In this document: positions 8,963-17,386 of the stretch, piece by piece
Layout of the letters: each line of letters starts with the position of its first letter
Position numbering within the stretch: position 1 is the first letter of the stretch
Source of the DNA: UBA11400 sp964473555
GTDB lineage: Bacteria; Bacteroidota; Rhodothermia; Balneolales; HLUCCA01
NCBI GenBank assembly: GCA_964473555.1
Contig: CAYYPL010000004.1
Span: 186,001-250,000 of the forward strand
Length of the DNA: 64,000 bases
Direction: 5' to 3'
Made by a program: the position numbers and the translations under genes
Notes under the pieces: model-generated
Told to the model about the DNA's origin: nothing
The model's input: only the letters and a program-made list of their open reading frames with translations
Databases searched by the model: none

Positions 8963-9964
8963 ATGAAATTGATTATTCCAATGGCCGGTAAAGGTACCCG
9001 CCTCCGACCACACTCTCACACAACTCCAAAACCACTGCTTCCCGTTGCTGGAACTACCATTATCGAAAGAATAGTCGAAACGTTTTCAAGAACCGTGAAT
9101 CGAAATATAGATGAAATCGCGTTTATATTAGGCGACTTCGGCTCACAGGTCGAAACAGAACTTTCAGAAATGAGCAAACGTCATGGTGCCAAAGCCAGCT
9201 TTTTTAAGCAAGATGTTGCCCACGGCACTGCTCATGCTGTTTTTTGTGCAGAAGAAAAACTTGAAGGAGAAATCATCGTCGTATTTGCTGATACTCTGTT
9301 TGATACCAACTCAGGAGTCAACGTGGACGATGCCGACGCCGTGATCTGGCTCAAAGAGGTGGAAGATCCCTCTCGTTTTGGGGTTGCCGTGCAACAGGAA
9401 GGCCGAATCAGTGGATTCGTTGAAAAACCCAGTGAGTTTATTTCCAATCTGGCTATCATTGGAGTGTATTACTTCCGGGATGGCGCCGCTTTAAGGCAAA
9501 AAATCCGGTATCAACTCGAAAATAATCTGCGCGGACATGGAAATGAGTTCCAGCTTACCGATGCCATAGATGCCCTCCTGAAAGACGGTAATGTTTTTAA
9601 ATCTGCCACTGTCGATGAATGGCTCGATTGCGGCACAATAGATGCCTGGCTCGACACTTCCGCCACACTGTGTCAAAAGCATTCTCAAGAGATCGATGCA
9701 TCCAATTTCCCTAATACCACCATCATTGAACCTGTTTACATTGCCAAAGGAGTATCCATCCAAAACAGCACGATTGGTCCAAATACCAGCATCGGCGCAG
9801 GAGCAACGATAACCGGTTCAGCCATCAGAAACAGTATCATCCTTGACCGAGCTACTGTTACCGATTCCGAACTGGACAGAGCGTCAATCGGATTCGATGC
9901 TCACGTCAAAAACCTCAGGGGATCTGCTCATATCGGAGACCACTCTACTGTTGACGCATCTTGA
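8963..9964 (+). CDS. Sugar-phosphate nucleotidyltransferase with left-handed beta-helix tail
   Basis: About 333 residues from the ATG preceded by GGAG. The N-terminal nucleotidyltransferase signature is MKLIIPMAGKGTRLRPHSHT with TPKPLLPVAG, then a catalytic-site region (FVEKPSE) and WLDCGT. From about residue 250, hexapeptide-type repeats (NTTIIEPVYIAKGVSIQNST, IGPNTSIGAGATI) form a left-handed beta-helix. It makes an NDP-sugar from a sugar 1-phosphate and NTP. RmlA-like (dTDP-glucose), GlgC-like (ADP-glucose) and mannose/glucose uridylyltransferase roles are all possible. Location near glycogen genes hints at glucose-1-phosphate but does not prove it. It is convergent with the CDF transporter gene. 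Confidence 0.82.
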   Translation: MKLIIPMAGKGTRLRPHSHTTPKPLLPVAGTTIIERIVETFSRTVNRNIDEIAFILGDFGSQVETELSEMSKRHGAKASFFKQDVAHGTAHAVFCAEEKLEGEIIVVFADTLFDTNSGVNVDDADAVIWLKEVEDPSRFGVAVQQEGRISGFVEKPSEFISNLAIIGVYYFRDGAALRQKIRYQLENNLRGHGNEFQLTDAIDALLKDGNVFKSATVDEWLDCGTIDAWLDTSATLCQKHSQEIDASNFPNTTIIEPVYIAKGVSIQNSTIGPNTSIGAGATITGSAIRNSIILDRATVTDSELDRASIGFDAHVKNLRGSAHIGDHSTVDAS

Positions 9965-10005
9965 TTTAGACTTCATCTACTTCTAGATAAATTTGTCTAA
10001 ATCAA
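9961..10005. terminator. Nested inverted repeat across the ends of two convergent genes
   Basis: Outer arms TTGATTTAGAC (9961-9971) and GTCTAAATCAA (9995-10005) pair perfectly over 11 bp. An inner ATCTA-CTTC-TAGAT hairpin (9975-9988) sits in the loop. The stop codons of both convergent genes fall within it. It is a plausible bidirectional terminator, though it lacks a strong T-run. Confidence 0.45.
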
Positions 10006-10915
10006 TATTTTCGTTGATTCCTTCAAGTCGACCATGAGCTTCATTATGGACTTCATCAGGCTCCAGATGAATCGTAACTATGGCATCACCTTCAACACCT
10101 TTGATGAGCCTTCGTTCCAGTTCAGTAGCAATTTCATGAGCTTCCTCCAAAGTCATATCTTTATGAAAGAGGGCATGAAGCTCAATCCAGGTCGTTTTTC
10201 CAGTAGTTCTGTGGCGCAGACCGTGCCAGTTCAAAATTCCTTTTGGCAGGTTGGTATTCAGAACCTGTTTGATCCTGATATCTTGTCCCTCATCGACCTG
10301 ATCCATAATGCCACGATAGGCAAATTTGACCAACCCTCCCCCTTCATACATGATATACCCGGCAACAATCAGGGCTACAATCGAGTCAAGGACCATAAAT
10401 CCAGTCCACTGTATCAAAATCAACGTCACAACCACACCCGCACTGGTGTATACATCCGTCAATGTATGCCTGGCATTACCAATAATGATGTTGTTTTTGG
10501 ATTTCTTCCCAATCAACATCAAATAACTGCCCAACAACAAGTTAAGTAGCCCGGCCGCTGCTACGATATAAATCCCCTCCTGTAAATGATCGGGTTCGAG
10601 TCCTAGAATCAAATGACGGGCTGACTGATAAATGATCATCAATCCAGCCATAATGATCACACTGCCTTCGAGACCAACTGTGAGATACTCGATGCGCTCG
10701 TGCCCATAAAGATGTTTTTCATCTGCCGGTTGCGCACTTAAATACACTCCATACATGCTGAAACCAACCGCCAGAACGTGTACGACCGATTCGGCCATAT
10801 CCGAAAGAACGGTGTTACTTCCTGTGACCAGAAATCCAGCGAATTTTATCGAAAAAGAGATAAACGAAACCGCGAAACTGATTCGAATAGCCAGTTGTTC
10901 TTGCGTGCGGTTCAT
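9983..10915 (-). CDS. Cation diffusion facilitator (CDF) transporter
   Basis: 310 residues with six predicted helices in the first ~210 and a cytoplasmic C-terminal domain. The helix-5 metal-site motif HTLTD (HxxxD) is visible near 146-150. In helix 2 the equivalent positions read SDMAESVVHV, i.e. ExxxH in place of HxxxD, as in a broad clade of COG0053 members. The C-terminal part HALFHKDMTLEEAHEIATEL and VTIHLEPD matches the CDF dimerisation domain. It probably exports Zn, Fe or Mn divalent ions in exchange for protons; the metal cannot be settled from sequence alone. Divergent from the CCA-adding enzyme gene. Confidence 0.92.
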   Translation of the reverse strand: MNRTQEQLAIRISFAVSFISFSIKFAGFLVTGSNTVLSDMAESVVHVLAVGFSMYGVYLSAQPADEKHLYGHERIEYLTVGLEGSVIIMAGLMIIYQSARHLILGLEPDHLQEGIYIVAAAGLLNLLLGSYLMLIGKKSKNNIIIGNARHTLTDVYTSAGVVVTLILIQWTGFMVLDSIVALIVAGYIMYEGGGLVKFAYRGIMDQVDEGQDIRIKQVLNTNLPKGILNWHGLRHRTTGKTTWIELHALFHKDMTLEEAHEIATELERRLIKGVEGDAIVTIHLEPDEVHNEAHGRLEGINENIDLDKFI

Positions 10916-11010
10916 GATTCTTTGCTATTTATGAAAGATATATTCCAATCCAGGCTGAATAGATAACTGGTAAGTCGTATTTTCCTGTCAGTACCAAAAT
11001 ACATACAATT

Positions 11011-12468
11011 TTGATTGGAATAGACCATAATCACGAAAAGATTTTCAGACTGGTTGCTGATGCAGCCTCTGAAATTGGACAACCTGTCTACGTTGTCGGG
11101 GGATTCGTGCGGGATTTTTATCTCAATAGAGATCGATCTGACCAAGACTATGATATCGATTTTGTGACGATCGGATCCGGAATCGCACTGGCACAGAAAG
11201 TGGCTGAACTCCTTCATGTTCATAAAGTATCTGTATTCAAACAATTCGGAACCGCACACATACATTACCACAAATACGATCTGGAGTTTGTAGGCGCACG
11301 CAAAGAAAGTTATTCACGCGACTCCAGGAATCCAGTTGTTGAGGATGGGAGCCTGGAAGATGATCAAAAACGACGTGACTTCACCATCAACGCAATGTCG
11401 TGGTCCTTGAACAAGGACCATTTTGGCGAGTTGATCGATCCATTTGGTGGGATTCGCGACCTGAACGAGGGAATAATCCGCACTCCCCTCGACCCCGATC
11501 AAACCTTCGACGACGACCCCCTCCGCATGATGCGCGCCATCCGTTTTGCCTGTCAACTTAACTTCACCATTGAGAAAAATACCCTTGAATCAATCACACG
11601 GTTGAAAGAACGTATTCATATTATCTCTTCCGAACGTATTACCGATGAACTGAACAAAATTATCGAATGCCAGCTACCATCAATTGGATTCCGAATTCTT
11701 TTCGAAACCGGTCTACTCAAAGAGTTCTTCCCGGAGATGCATCAACTGCACGGCGTACAGACCGTGAACGGCATCTCACATAAGGACAACTTCTGGCACA
11801 CTCTTCAAGTGCTCGACAATGTGGCCCAAGTCTCAAATAACCTATGGCTACGTTGGGCCGCAATCTTACACGATATCGCAAAACCCCCCACACAACGTTT
11901 CGATCCGGTCGTTGGCTGGACATTCTACGGTCACGACGCTCTGGGCGCTACCTGGACCAAACGCATTTTCCGACGATTCAACCTTCCACTCGACGACCGC
12001 CTGAAATACGTCCAAACTCTTGTACGTCTGCATCTGCGCCCCATCGCACTCGTCGACGACGGCGTCACAGATAGCGCCATACGCCGGCTCCTTTTCGATG
12101 CTCAAGACTACATCGACGATCTGATGATGCTATGCCGGGCCGACATTACCAGCAAAAACGACCGCAAGGTCAATCGTTATCTCAAGAACTTCGATCACGT
12201 TGAACAACGAATGAAAGAAGTTGAAGAAAAAGACCGGCTTCGAAATTGGCAGCCACCCGTACGCGGTGATGAAATTATGGAAAGGCTCAATCTCAAGCCC
12301 GGCAAAGAGGTTGGACTCATAAAGTCAGCCATCGAAAACGCAATACTGGATGGACTAATCCCGAACGAGTACGAGTCCGCACTCAAGTACATGTATCAGA
12401 TCAAGGATACCGTACTTCACCCAGATCCCCAATCCACATCCCCTGACGCCGCACCCCGCTCCGATTAA
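11011..12468 (+). CDS. cca: CCA tRNA nucleotidyltransferase with HD domain
   Basis: 485 residues, class II. The head domain has VYVVGGFVRDFYL and the catalytic DYDIDFVTIG (Asp pair), followed by RRDFTINAMSW and DPLRMMRAIRFACQL typical of CCA-adding enzymes. An HD phosphohydrolase domain follows (LHDIAKP near 290). It adds or repairs the 3' CCA of tRNAs, which is needed here because tRNA-Asp in this window does not encode CCA. The first codon is TTG; no ATG is available upstream in frame. From about 11450 to 12130 third positions are strikingly C-rich compared with the gene's ends. Ends 4 bp before ispE, so they are likely cotranscribed. Confidence 0.93.
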   Translation: MIGIDHNHEKIFRLVADAASEIGQPVYVVGGFVRDFYLNRDRSDQDYDIDFVTIGSGIALAQKVAELLHVHKVSVFKQFGTAHIHYHKYDLEFVGARKESYSRDSRNPVVEDGSLEDDQKRRDFTINAMSWSLNKDHFGELIDPFGGIRDLNEGIIRTPLDPDQTFDDDPLRMMRAIRFACQLNFTIEKNTLESITRLKERIHIISSERITDELNKIIECQLPSIGFRILFETGLLKEFFPEMHQLHGVQTVNGISHKDNFWHTLQVLDNVAQVSNNLWLRWAAILHDIAKPPTQRFDPVVGWTFYGHDALGATWTKRIFRRFNLPLDDRLKYVQTLVRLHLRPIALVDDGVTDSAIRRLLFDAQDYIDDLMMLCRADITSKNDRKVNRYLKNFDHVEQRMKEVEEKDRLRNWQPPVRGDEIMERLNLKPGKEVGLIKSAIENAILDGLIPNEYESALKYMYQIKDTVLHPDPQSTSPDAAPRSD

Positions 12469-12472
12469 TCCT

Positions 12473-13348
12473 ATGAACCAACCCACTTACATCGCAAAAT
12501 CCTACGCCAAAATTAATCTCGGCTTACGCGTACTCGACCGACTACCAAACGGATACCACGAAATACAGACCGGATTTGTATTCATCAACTGGTACGATCG
12601 CCTGCAGGTGTCCAAAGCTCGGGAAACGATATTTCGTTGCAGCAACAAGGACCTGTCCACCGGAGATTCCAATCTTGTTATCAAAGCCGTCAACCTGATG
12701 CGGAACTATACCGGTGAATCTCTGAACTACCATATTCAACTAAGTAAATCGATTCCACTCGGCGCAGGACTTGGAGGCGGAAGTAGCAACGCAGCACGAA
12801 TGCTCCATATGATCAACCATATCGAAAACCTTGGTCTGACAGACCAGGAGCTGGCGGACATGGGTATCAAACTGGGTGCAGACGTCCCCATCTTTATCCA
12901 TGGCCTTACTGCAATTGGTTCAGGTGTAGGAGAAGTACTGGAGTTTATTGATATCCAGCCCGATATGTATATCGTTACCGTATATCCTGGATTTGAATCC
13001 AGCACAGCAGAAGCGTATCAATATTGTCATCCTTATCGCGATGAATCCCTTGATGTACGCCAGATTCTTCTAAATGACCCTACTTCCGAGTGGCCTACAT
13101 TTCTGGTAAACGATCTCGAACCTTCTGTAATTCAAGTACATCCATTCGTTGGCTCAATGAAAGATCAATTCTATGACTCCGGTGCCAATTATGCCTCCAT
13201 GAGCGGAAGTGGATCCTCTGTTTACGGCTTGTTTGAACATGAACTGGCTGCCATTGAAACGTTTGAATATCTCAAGCAAGAAGGTTACCAGGCTACGTTG
13301 ACCAATCCCCGATTTACACTCGACAAAGGTATTTATCCGAAATCCTGA
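12473..13348 (+). CDS. ispE: 4-diphosphocytidyl-2-C-methyl-D-erythritol kinase
   Basis: 291 residues, GHMP kinase. It phosphorylates CDP-ME in the non-mevalonate (MEP) isoprenoid pathway. The opening AKSYAKINLGLRVLDRLPNGYHEI is the IspE substrate-binding motif. The ATP-binding loop reads PLGAGLGGGSSNAA (about 90-103) and the third GHMP motif MSGSGSSVYGLF occurs near 244. Length and order match the family. It follows cca closely and is itself followed by a regulated-looking gap before glgP. Confidence 0.95.
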   Translation: MNQPTYIAKSYAKINLGLRVLDRLPNGYHEIQTGFVFINWYDRLQVSKARETIFRCSNKDLSTGDSNLVIKAVNLMRNYTGESLNYHIQLSKSIPLGAGLGGGSSNAARMLHMINHIENLGLTDQELADMGIKLGADVPIFIHGLTAIGSGVGEVLEFIDIQPDMYIVTVYPGFESSTAEAYQYCHPYRDESLDVRQILLNDPTSEWPTFLVNDLEPSVIQVHPFVGSMKDQFYDSGANYASMSGSGSSVYGLFEHELAAIETFEYLKQEGYQATLTNPRFTLDKGIYPKS

Positions 13349-13373
13349 GATTTTTTCTTATTTTGTGAAAAAG

Positions 13374-13386
13374 TTAAGCGCTTACA
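13374..13386 (+). promoter_or_regulatory. LacI-family-type palindrome in the glgP upstream region
   Basis: TTAAGCGCTTACA contains the 10-bp perfect palindrome TAAGCGCTTA with the central CG typical of LacI/CcpA-family operators (compare TGTAAGCGCTTACA). It lies about 45 bp before glgP, with an imperfect TACATTTTG promoter-like element right after it at 13383-13391. A maltose- or glucan-responsive LacI-type repressor is a reasonable guess; no such gene is in the window. Confidence 0.45.
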
Positions 13387-13423
13387 TTTTGTGTAACTTA
13401 TTGTTAATTAATATTTCATTTGA

Positions 13424-15883
13424 ATGCCAGTAAAAAAAGAAATTAGTCCAAGAACAGGGCTTGACGAAAAGTCGATAAAAAGGGGAGTTGAGGATCATTT
13501 AAGGTACACATTAGCAAAGGACGCCTATTCCCATACCGAATGGGATCTGTACCGATCTGTTGTTTTAACCATACTGGATCGTTTACACGACCGGTGGCTC
13601 AAAACCCAGCAAAAGTACTATCAGGAGGACGCTAAAAGAGTTTACTATATCTCGATGGAGTTCCTGATCGGACGCATGCTGGATAATGCACTCATCAACC
13701 TGGGAATCCAGGAAGAAGTACGGGATGCATTATCTGAACTTGGTATCGATTACGATGAATTGCGCGAAACAGAAAACGATGCAGCACTTGGTAATGGCGG
13801 TCTGGGAAGACTCGCAGCCTGTTTTCTTGATTCTATGGCAACTTTAGGAATCGCAGGATATGGGTACGGAATCCGCTATGATTACGGGATTTTCTACCAG
13901 AAAATCGTAGACGGATTTCAGGTAGAGCGCCCCGACACCTGGCTTCGATTCGGAAATCCATGGGACATCATTCGTCCACGTACGATGTATCCCGTGAACT
14001 TTTATGGCGAATCCATCCCATATAACGATGATAATGGCCACCTTCGCTTTAAATGGGAAAATACACAAAAAGTCATGGCTGTTGCGTATGACATGCCGGT
14101 TCCCGGCTATAAAAACGACGTGGTGAACAATCTTCGCCTGTGGAAAGCAGCATCTCCCAAATCTCTGGATCTTTCTAGCTTCAATCAGGGAGAGTATATT
14201 AATGCTGTGCGAGACATGCAGTTACATGAAAATATCTCCCGTGTTTTATATCCAAATGATAAAGTTTTCGTGGGCCAGGAACTGCGCCTGAAACAAGAGT
14301 ACTTCCTGGTTTCATCGACTCTGCAGGATATTATCCACCGTTTCAAAAAACAAAACGTGGACTGGACAAAATTCCCTGATAAGGTAGCCATTCAGTGTAA
14401 CGATACGCACCCAAACCTGGCAATTCCAGAATTGATGCGCATACTGGTAGATGAGGAGGGTCTCGATTGGGAAACGGCCTGGAACATAACCACTAAGACT
14501 ATTGCCTACACCAATCATACTATTTTACCTGAGGCACTGGAACGCTGGCCTGTTTCTTTGATGCGAAATATGCTCCCAAGGCACCTTCAGATTATTTACG
14601 AAATCAATAAACGATTTCTGAATACAGTGCACCATACTTTCGGTGATGATATCAACAAGATCAGACGAATGAGTATCATCAGTGAAGGTGAAAACCCTTC
14701 TGTACAGATGGCTAATCTGGGAATCGTTGGTTCACACAAGATCAATGGTGTAGCAGCCCTTCATTCCGAGTTGATCAAAAAAACCATCTTCAAAGACTTT
14801 AATGATCTATGGCCGGAGCGATTCACCAACAAAACGAACGGAATTACCCCCCGTCGATGGTTACGTCAATGTAATCCTAAACTTGCAACATTAATTTCTT
14901 CAAAAATCGGTGAAAATTGGATCACCCATCTTGACGAACTCAAAAAAATTGACTCATTCGCAAGCGATAAAGCATTTGTCAAAGAGTTCACGAAAATCAA
15001 AAAGGAGAACAAACTACGTCTTGCAGCTTACATAGAACGCGAAAACGGGGTAAAAGTGAATCCAGATTCCATCTTTGATGTGCAGATCAAGCGTATTCAC
15101 GAGTATAAACGCCAACTGATGGCAGCCATGCACACCGCCGTGCTGTACAACCGTATCAAGGCAAATCCCGATGCACCATTTCAGCCTCGTACAGTGCTTT
15201 TTGCAGGTAAAGCAGCTCCTGGATACATGATGGCTAAAAACCATATCAAGCTCATCAATAATATTGCCGAGAAGATCAACTCAGACACTGAAATTGGAGA
15301 CAAGCTTAAATGTGTATTTCTCTCTAATTACTCAGTAAGCCTGGCCGAGAAAATCATTCCCGCAGCTGATTTATCTGAGCAGATTTCCACAGCAGGTATG
15401 GAAGCTTCAGGTACGGGTAATATGAAGTTCGCACTGAACGGCGCTCTTACAATCGGTACACTCGACGGAGCCAATGTCGAAATTCGTGAAGAAGTCGGGG
15501 ATGAGAACATATTCATCTTTGGACTCAAGGTTGAGGAAATCGAGCACCTGAGAACGGAAGGATACAACCCATGGGACTACTACCACGCCAACTCTGAACT
15601 CAGGCAGGTTGTTGACCAGATTCGCAGCGGTTACTTTAGTCCAGAACAACCAGACCTGTTTTCAACGATCGGTCATGCCCTGCTTGAAGGCGGCGATTAT
15701 TATATGATCATGGCCGATTTCAAGGCATATGTGGAAGCCCAAAAAGAGGTTGACAAGCTGTATCAGAATCAAACCCTTTGGGTTAAAAAAGCTATTCACA
15801 ATGTGGCACGTGTCGGAAAGTTCTCTTCCGACAGAACAATATCAGATTACGCTTCTGAAATATGGGGCATTGAAGGATTCTAG
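13424..15883 (+). CDS. glgP: Glycogen/alpha-glucan phosphorylase
   Basis: 819 residues, GT35. It releases glucose 1-phosphate from alpha-1,4-glucans using phosphate and pyridoxal phosphate. Characteristic stretches include YYISMEFLIGRML, ALGNGGLGRLAACFLDSMAT, QCNDTHP, TNKTNGITPRRWL, and the PLP-lysine region EASGTGNMKFALNGALTIG followed by TLDGANVEI. Length matches the MalP/GlgP type. It stands alone behind a putative operator, separate from the glgB-malQ cluster but on the same chromosomal stretch. The product of this reaction could feed a nucleotidyltransferase such as the one upstream. Confidence 0.97.
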   Translation: MPVKKEISPRTGLDEKSIKRGVEDHLRYTLAKDAYSHTEWDLYRSVVLTILDRLHDRWLKTQQKYYQEDAKRVYYISMEFLIGRMLDNALINLGIQEEVRDALSELGIDYDELRETENDAALGNGGLGRLAACFLDSMATLGIAGYGYGIRYDYGIFYQKIVDGFQVERPDTWLRFGNPWDIIRPRTMYPVNFYGESIPYNDDNGHLRFKWENTQKVMAVAYDMPVPGYKNDVVNNLRLWKAASPKSLDLSSFNQGEYINAVRDMQLHENISRVLYPNDKVFVGQELRLKQEYFLVSSTLQDIIHRFKKQNVDWTKFPDKVAIQCNDTHPNLAIPELMRILVDEEGLDWETAWNITTKTIAYTNHTILPEALERWPVSLMRNMLPRHLQIIYEINKRFLNTVHHTFGDDINKIRRMSIISEGENPSVQMANLGIVGSHKINGVAALHSELIKKTIFKDFNDLWPERFTNKTNGITPRRWLRQCNPKLATLISSKIGENWITHLDELKKIDSFASDKAFVKEFTKIKKENKLRLAAYIERENGVKVNPDSIFDVQIKRIHEYKRQLMAAMHTAVLYNRIKANPDAPFQPRTVLFAGKAAPGYMMAKNHIKLINNIAEKINSDTEIGDKLKCVFLSNYSVSLAEKIIPAADLSEQISTAGMEASGTGNMKFALNGALTIGTLDGANVEIREEVGDENIFIFGLKVEEIEHLRTEGYNPWDYYHANSELRQVVDQIRSGYFSPEQPDLFSTIGHALLEGGDYYMIMADFKAYVEAQKEVDKLYQNQTLWVKKAIHNVARVGKFSSDRTISDYASEIWGIEGF

Positions 15884-15960
15884 ATTTTACTGTTATTTAC
15901 GAGCACAAGGCGTATAATTAGAGTAGAATCAACAGGTAATACTGGCTTTCACCGGGTTGT

Positions 15961-15995
15961 GGGTTATGGCTCATAACCCGGAATGGTTTTATCTC
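15961..15995 (+). terminator. Hairpin after glgP
   Basis: GGGTTATG-GCT-CATAACCC is a perfect 8-bp stem with a 3-nt loop, with an upstream CCGGGTT able to compete for pairing. It is followed by GGTTTTATC, a modest T-rich tail. It probably ends glgP transcription. Confidence 0.6.
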
Positions 15996-16039
15996 CTTGT
16001 TCGTTTTAATCCCGAACTCTCAATTAATCACTTACATCT

Positions 16040-17230
16040 ATGAAACTGTCGTATCTGTTACTAACTAGCATTCTGGTTACCTATGGAGCCATGGCCTGCA
16101 CGACTAATACCGGTTCTGTTCCCTTGTCCGACAAAGAGTATGCCTATTTCCCCTTACCTGCAGATCTTACTTCCAATGTAGTCATTACTGAGGATCAGAA
16201 TTTTGTCGTCCAAACCGTTGTCACCGGACTTAATTCTCCATGGTCAATGGCTTTTCTACCTGACAATTCGATGTTAATCACCGAAAGAGGCGGAACGTTA
16301 AGAAGAGTGGTAGATGGTGTGCTGATTAATGAACCCGTTGGAAACGTTCCTGAGGTTTTTGCCCGTGGCCAAGGCGGACTTCTGGATGTAGTGATTCATC
16401 CAGAATTCGAGTCTAATGGCTGGATTTACCTATCCTACAGCGAACCCGGTGAGGAGGGCGCTCACACTGCTATTATGAGAGCCAAACTTGAAGGAAATAC
16501 ACTCGTTGAAAATGAAGTCATTTTCCGTGGATCACCAAAAACCAATCGCGGCCATCACTTCGGTAGCCGAATTGCTTTTGACAACAATGGATATCTGTTT
16601 TTCACCATCGGTGACCGAGGACAGCGCGAAGACTCACAGCTTCTCAACACCTATGCTGGAAAATCATTCAGAATCAATGATGATGGATCTATTCCCAGCG
16701 ACAATCCATTTGTGGGTCGTGATGGGGCTAATCCTGAGATATTCACCTATGGCAACAGAAATCAGCAAGGATTAGTCAAACACCCGATTACCGGGGAGAT
16801 GTGGGCTCATGAACATGGTCCACGCGGCGGAGATGAAGTCAATATTCTACGCGCAGGTAACAACTATGGCTGGCCGGTTATATCCTTCGGTATTAACTAT
16901 GATGGATCTGTAATTACACCCGATACCGCCCGTATAGGGATGGAACAGCCTATAAACTATTGGCTACCATCTATTGGAGCTTCGGGAATGACTTTTGTAA
17001 CCGGGGATACCTATCCTGGCTGGGGTGGAGAAAACCTTACATTACTCTCAGGATCACTGGCTCTACAGTTCCTTCAAAGATCAGTTTATGACAACAATAC
17101 TCTCGTCAAAGAAGAAAAGTTGCTGGAAGGTATCGGACGTGTCCGTGATGTGCGTCAGGCACCCGATGGATTCATCTATCTGGCTACAGAGACCGATGGT
17201 ACCATCCACCGTCTCATTCCCGTAAATTAA
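16040..17230 (+). CDS. PQQ-dependent aldose sugar dehydrogenase (Asd/YliI family), exported
   Basis: 396 residues. The N-terminus MKLSYLLLTSILVTYGAMAC is a signal peptide ending in a cysteine, with an imperfect lipobox (AMAC), so it may be a lipoprotein. The six-bladed propeller carries the family signatures LNSPWSMAFLPDNSMLITER, RGHHFGSRIAF, FFTIGDRG, YGNRNQQGL and EHGPRGGDEVN, which include PQQ/calcium-site residues. It oxidises aldose sugars in the periplasm; the natural substrate and electron acceptor are not evident. No PQQ synthesis genes are in view. Single-gene unit followed by a strong terminator. Confidence 0.9.
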   Translation: MKLSYLLLTSILVTYGAMACTTNTGSVPLSDKEYAYFPLPADLTSNVVITEDQNFVVQTVVTGLNSPWSMAFLPDNSMLITERGGTLRRVVDGVLINEPVGNVPEVFARGQGGLLDVVIHPEFESNGWIYLSYSEPGEEGAHTAIMRAKLEGNTLVENEVIFRGSPKTNRGHHFGSRIAFDNNGYLFFTIGDRGQREDSQLLNTYAGKSFRINDDGSIPSDNPFVGRDGANPEIFTYGNRNQQGLVKHPITGEMWAHEHGPRGGDEVNILRAGNNYGWPVISFGINYDGSVITPDTARIGMEQPINYWLPSIGASGMTFVTGDTYPGWGGENLTLLSGSLALQFLQRSVYDNNTLVKEEKLLEGIGRVRDVRQAPDGFIYLATETDGTIHRLIPVN

Positions 17231-17283
17231 AAAATCCCTGAATTTGCTTTTTGCTAACGAATTCTCAGGTAGCCCAATTTTTT

Positions 17284-17330
17284 AAAAATCCTGTTGTGAT
17301 GGCTTTATCGCCCCCCTCAGCAGGATTTTT
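17284..17330. terminator. Bidirectional terminator between the sugar dehydrogenase and tonB genes
   Basis: AAAAATCCTGTTG (17284-17296) pairs with CAGCAGGATTTTT (17318-17330), with only one G-T pair. T-runs occur on both strands, so it serves the plus-strand dehydrogenase gene and the minus-strand tonB unit. Confidence 0.85.
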
Positions 17331-17337
17331 CCCTTAT

Positions 17338-17386
17338 CCTACTCCCTACTCCCTTCTTCCTACTCCCTACTTCCTACTCCCTATCT
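17338..17386. repeat. Seven tandem degenerate heptamers (CCTACTC family)
   Basis: The units are CCTACTC, CCTACTC, CCTTCTT, CCTACTC, CCTACTT, CCTACTC, CCTATCT in strict 7-bp register. The last unit includes the TAG stop codon of tonB. Related units (CCTACTC, CCAACTC) recur at 37043-37077. Confidence 0.85.

Noticed and set aside
11866..12105. Open frames opposite cca
   Set aside because: They follow from the strong C-ending codon bias of cca; no family resemblance or start signal.
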